Assembly (NCBI GenBank): GCA_014804655.1
Contig: JAAUZK010000018.1
Location: 21,018-85,017, forward strand
Reading direction: 5' to 3'
DNA: 64,000 bases
Origin: Lachnospiraceae bacterium
GTDB lineage: Bacteria; Bacillota; Clostridia; Lachnospirales; Lachnospiraceae
The position numbers were made by a program, and so were the translations under genes. Under the pieces are notes generated by a model. That model saw nothing but the letters and a program-made list of their open reading frames with translations. It had not been told where the DNA came from and ran no database searches. Positions 62,081 to 64,000 of the stretch are shown in pieces; positions within the stretch are counted from its first letter, which is position 1; the number at the start of each line of letters is the position of its first letter.

Positions 62081-62230
62081 CAGAGGGAAGTTAATATCTA
62101 CGGAGCCGCGCTTTCGCTCCGCAAAAAGCGTAGCAGATGCTAAACTCGTGAGTTGCGTTGCAACTCAGGACCTCGTTAAGCACTGACGCTTTTTGAAGGG
62201 CTCCTTAAGATATTAACTTCCCTCTGCGCT
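62080..62230. mobile_element. Palindromic MITE-like element, copy 2
   Basis: Perfect 20-bp terminal inverted repeat GCAGAGGGAAGTTAATATCT (62080-62099) with 62208-62227, then GGAGCC/GGCTCC and an inner CAAAAAGCGT/ACGCTTTTTG stem. The outer ~45 nt on each side agree with copy 1 (47993-48124); the centre differs. It has no coding capacity. It abuts the stop of the YdcF-like gene and could fold as a transcription-ending hairpin. Confidence 0.8.
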
Positions 62231-62322
62231 GTGTATCGATGCTGCCTGAAGGGGAATAGTAACTTGTTATAGCTTGCCATAGAGAGTTATAGCAGAGTTT
62301 GCCATGGGAATCTTTACTTGGA

Positions 62323-62351
62323 TTTAGGCGGGCGGTGTGGTATCATATAAT
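62323..62351 (+). promoter_or_regulatory. Possible promoter of the TPR lipoprotein gene
   Basis: Perfect TATAAT (62346-62351) with TTTAGG (62323-62328) 17 bp upstream. The -35 box is weak; the -10 box is good. Confidence 0.45.
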
Positions 62352-62401
62352 GGAGTAAGAAGATCACATAGAGAATAGGGATAACGACAGATACGGTGAA
62401 C

Positions 62402-63505
62402 ATGAGAACGAATGATAGAAATGGGATGAACAGCAGCGTGGCGGGACGGCTGGTGGTTGGATTGTTACGAAGAATACGATTGATACCGGTGTGTGTGCTG
62501 GCGGGTATACTGCTTAGCGCGTGCGGCGGGGAACAGGTCAGTTATACGAAGCAGGGTATGGAGGCGGTGGAGGCGCTGGAATATAACGAGGCGCTGAACT
62601 GTTTTAAGAACGGACAGGAACAGGGTGAGGATGAGCGGCTTATATACCGCGGCATGGGGCTTGCCTATATGGGGCTGACGCAATATGAGGATGCCATTAG
62701 TTATTTGGAGGCGGCGCTTCATGCCGGCAGCGGTATGGTGGGGGATGTGGATTTCGATATCAACTATTATCTTGCCACGGCCTATTATAAGAACGGGCAG
62801 GCGCAGGACGCGATCGATGCCTACAGTGCGATTTTAGCGCTGCGTCCCAGAGAAAAGGATGCGTATTATCTGCGGGGATGCGTGAAGCTGTCACTGGATG
62901 ATTTCGAGGGCGCACAGGCGGATTTTGACGAGGCGGTTGCTCTGGACGGTAAGAACTATGACCAGATGATCCGCATTTATATGGCGCTTGAGGAGTACGG
63001 GTATAAAGATGCGGGACTTACTTATCTGCAAAACGCTCTGTCGGAGAATGAGAAGTCGATCTCAGATTACGATATGGGGCGTATCTGCTATTATATGGGG
63101 GATTATGAGAACGCGCGTAACCGACTGACGAATCTGAAGACGGAGACGGATTACGGTGCGGCGCTTTATCTGGGCAGAACCTATGAGGCGCTGGGGGATT
63201 ATAATTATGCCTCCAGTATTTATGCCGGTTATACGGAGAATGACCAGAGCAAGGCGGAGATCTATAACCAGCTTGGGTTGTGTAGAATGCAGATGGGTGA
63301 ATATGAAGCAGCGCTTGAGGCTTTTCAGGCGGCGATGAATATTGAAGATAACGGTATGATGCAGACCCTTAAGTTCAATGAGATCGTTACCTACGAGTAC
63401 ATGCGGGATTATAAGACTGCAGCGGCACTGATGAACAGTTATCTGCGGTCGTATCCTGACGATACAACGGCAAAACGGGAATATGATTTTTTGCAGACGA
63501 GATAA
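62402..63505 (+). CDS. TPR-repeat lipoprotein
   Basis: 367 residues from ATG 62402 (GTG 62396 and ATG 62426 are alternatives). A basic N-terminus, hydrophobic 'LIPVCVLAGILLSAC' and lipidated Cys41 form a lipoprotein signal. About eight tetratricopeptide repeats follow, for example 'LIYRGMGLAYMGLTQYEDAI', 'ATAYYKNGQAQDAIDAYSAI', 'GRTYEALGDYNYASSIYAGY' and 'LGLCRMQMGEYEAALEAFQA'. TPR lipoproteins hold protein complexes on the outer face of the membrane. Partner unknown. Confidence 0.88.
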   Translation: MRTNDRNGMNSSVAGRLVVGLLRRIRLIPVCVLAGILLSACGGEQVSYTKQGMEAVEALEYNEALNCFKNGQEQGEDERLIYRGMGLAYMGLTQYEDAISYLEAALHAGSGMVGDVDFDINYYLATAYYKNGQAQDAIDAYSAILALRPREKDAYYLRGCVKLSLDDFEGAQADFDEAVALDGKNYDQMIRIYMALEEYGYKDAGLTYLQNALSENEKSISDYDMGRICYYMGDYENARNRLTNLKTETDYGAALYLGRTYEALGDYNYASSIYAGYTENDQSKAEIYNQLGLCRMQMGEYEAALEAFQAAMNIEDNGMMQTLKFNEIVTYEYMRDYKTAAALMNSYLRSYPDDTTAKREYDFLQTR

Positions 63506-63588
63506 GATTGACAAGGCAATAAGGGCAATGGTACTATTTGGAAGAGAATACAGAAGCTGCGTAACAAATAGGAAGGTATGGTGACTGA

Positions 63589-63999
63589 ATGGAGAATAGG
63601 AATACTTTCATACGTGTGAAAGGAATTATCAAGAAGGATAACAGGTATCTTTTGATTAAGAGATGGGTGGATGACCGCATCCCCGATCCGTTTGTCTGGG
63701 AATTTATCGATGCGGAAGTACAGCACGGAGAGGCACCGGATGATACGGTAATCCGCGCGGTCAAAGAACTTTTATCGGTGGAAGGGACGATTGAAAGGAT
63801 CGAGTATACATGGTCGAATATGCTGGGCGATACCCAGTGTGTGGGCATAGCGTATCTGTGCTCGATTAAAGAAGAGGATGAAGCAAATATCATACTTACC
63901 GAAGAGTATGGCGAGTGGGCATGGGTGACCAAGGAAGAGATCCCGCTCTATATCGAGAATCAGTATGTATTGCAGGATCTGGAAGGAAAAACTTTATGA
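63589..63999 (+). CDS. Nudix-fold protein with degenerate catalytic box
   Basis: 136 residues. The fold is recognisable from 'FIRVKGIIKKDNRYLLIKR' and 'FVWEFIDAEVQHGEAPDDTV', but the box GGxxExGE…REVxEExG is altered: the first Gly pair is Ile-Asp, and REVxEE reads 'RAVKEL', so two of the metal-binding Glu are gone. 'YGEWAWVTKEEIP' completes the fold. It is probably not a normal nucleotide-diphosphate hydrolase and may bind its ligand only. AGGAAGG lies upstream of ATG 63589. It ends one base before the window edge. Confidence 0.75.
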   Translation: MENRNTFIRVKGIIKKDNRYLLIKRWVDDRIPDPFVWEFIDAEVQHGEAPDDTVIRAVKELLSVEGTIERIEYTWSNMLGDTQCVGIAYLCSIKEEDEANIILTEEYGEWAWVTKEEIPLYIENQYVLQDLEGKTL

Positions 64000-64000
64000 T

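Noticed and set aside
1..64000. tRNA, rRNA, riboswitch and origin signals
   Set aside because: I looked for cloverleaf ends, rRNA motifs, and common riboswitch and DnaA-box clusters and saw none that I could support by eye.

Overview
The window looks like a chromosome segment of a Gram-positive anaerobe of the class Clostridia, most likely Lachnospiraceae. The signs are strong AGGAGG-type ribosome sites, TTGACA/TATAAT promoters, lipoprotein signal peptides, no outer-membrane genes, a 4Fe-4S aldo/keto reductase, a GH43 glycosidase and bacteriohemerythrin. This placement is by gene content only.

Left part (1-6.7 kb): the N-terminal part of a tyrosine recombinase runs off the left edge, followed by a small unknown gene and a GT4 glycosyltransferase. 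Next comes an unusual three-gene locus (2.1-6.7 kb): a protein ending in a DisA-like diadenylate-cyclase fold with an altered RHR motif, a 54-residue basic protein with its own promoter and terminator, and a 904-residue protein with an HELAH zinc-protease motif. I consider this the best candidate for an undescribed nucleotide-sensing or conflict system.

Centre (7-38 kb): a large AT-rich surface-polysaccharide cluster. It has GT2 and GT-B glycosyltransferases, polytopic sugar-transferase-like membrane proteins (DUF6056, DUF6311 and others), UDP-GlcNAc 2-epimerase, a Wzm/Wzt-type ABC exporter, a 1355-residue methyltransferase/coiled-coil/glycosyltransferase/WbsX fusion, sugar-modifying enzymes, a pyruvyltransferase with an FrhB-like iron-sulfur protein, and a GtrA/GtrB pair. 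A decayed transposase (18.7 kb) and a decayed membrane protein (35.6-36.3 kb) mark past rearrangement. The exporter plus fusion protein suggests a lipid-linked polymer made and length-controlled in the cytoplasm, exported by ABC transport, and decorated outside by polyprenol-dependent transferases.

Right-centre (36.4-43.5 kb): a two-gene unit (membrane protein and PLP decarboxylase) under an operator-like inverted repeat, three small membrane or surface proteins, a lone ImmA/IrrE peptidase and a heptad-repeat coiled-coil protein.

Right part (43.5-64 kb, visibly higher GC): the MoxR/DUF58/transglutaminase operon, a DUF4143 ATPase, an FtsX-type ABC transporter with its two-component system, and then a 4.2-kb block (aldo/keto reductase, flavodoxin lipoprotein, GH43) flanked by a perfect 34-bp direct repeat, which looks like an insertion. 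After it come bacteriohemerythrin, an HPt protein, a YdcF protein, a TPR lipoprotein and a degenerate Nudix protein. Two copies of a long palindromic, MITE-like element lie at 48.0 and 62.1 kb.
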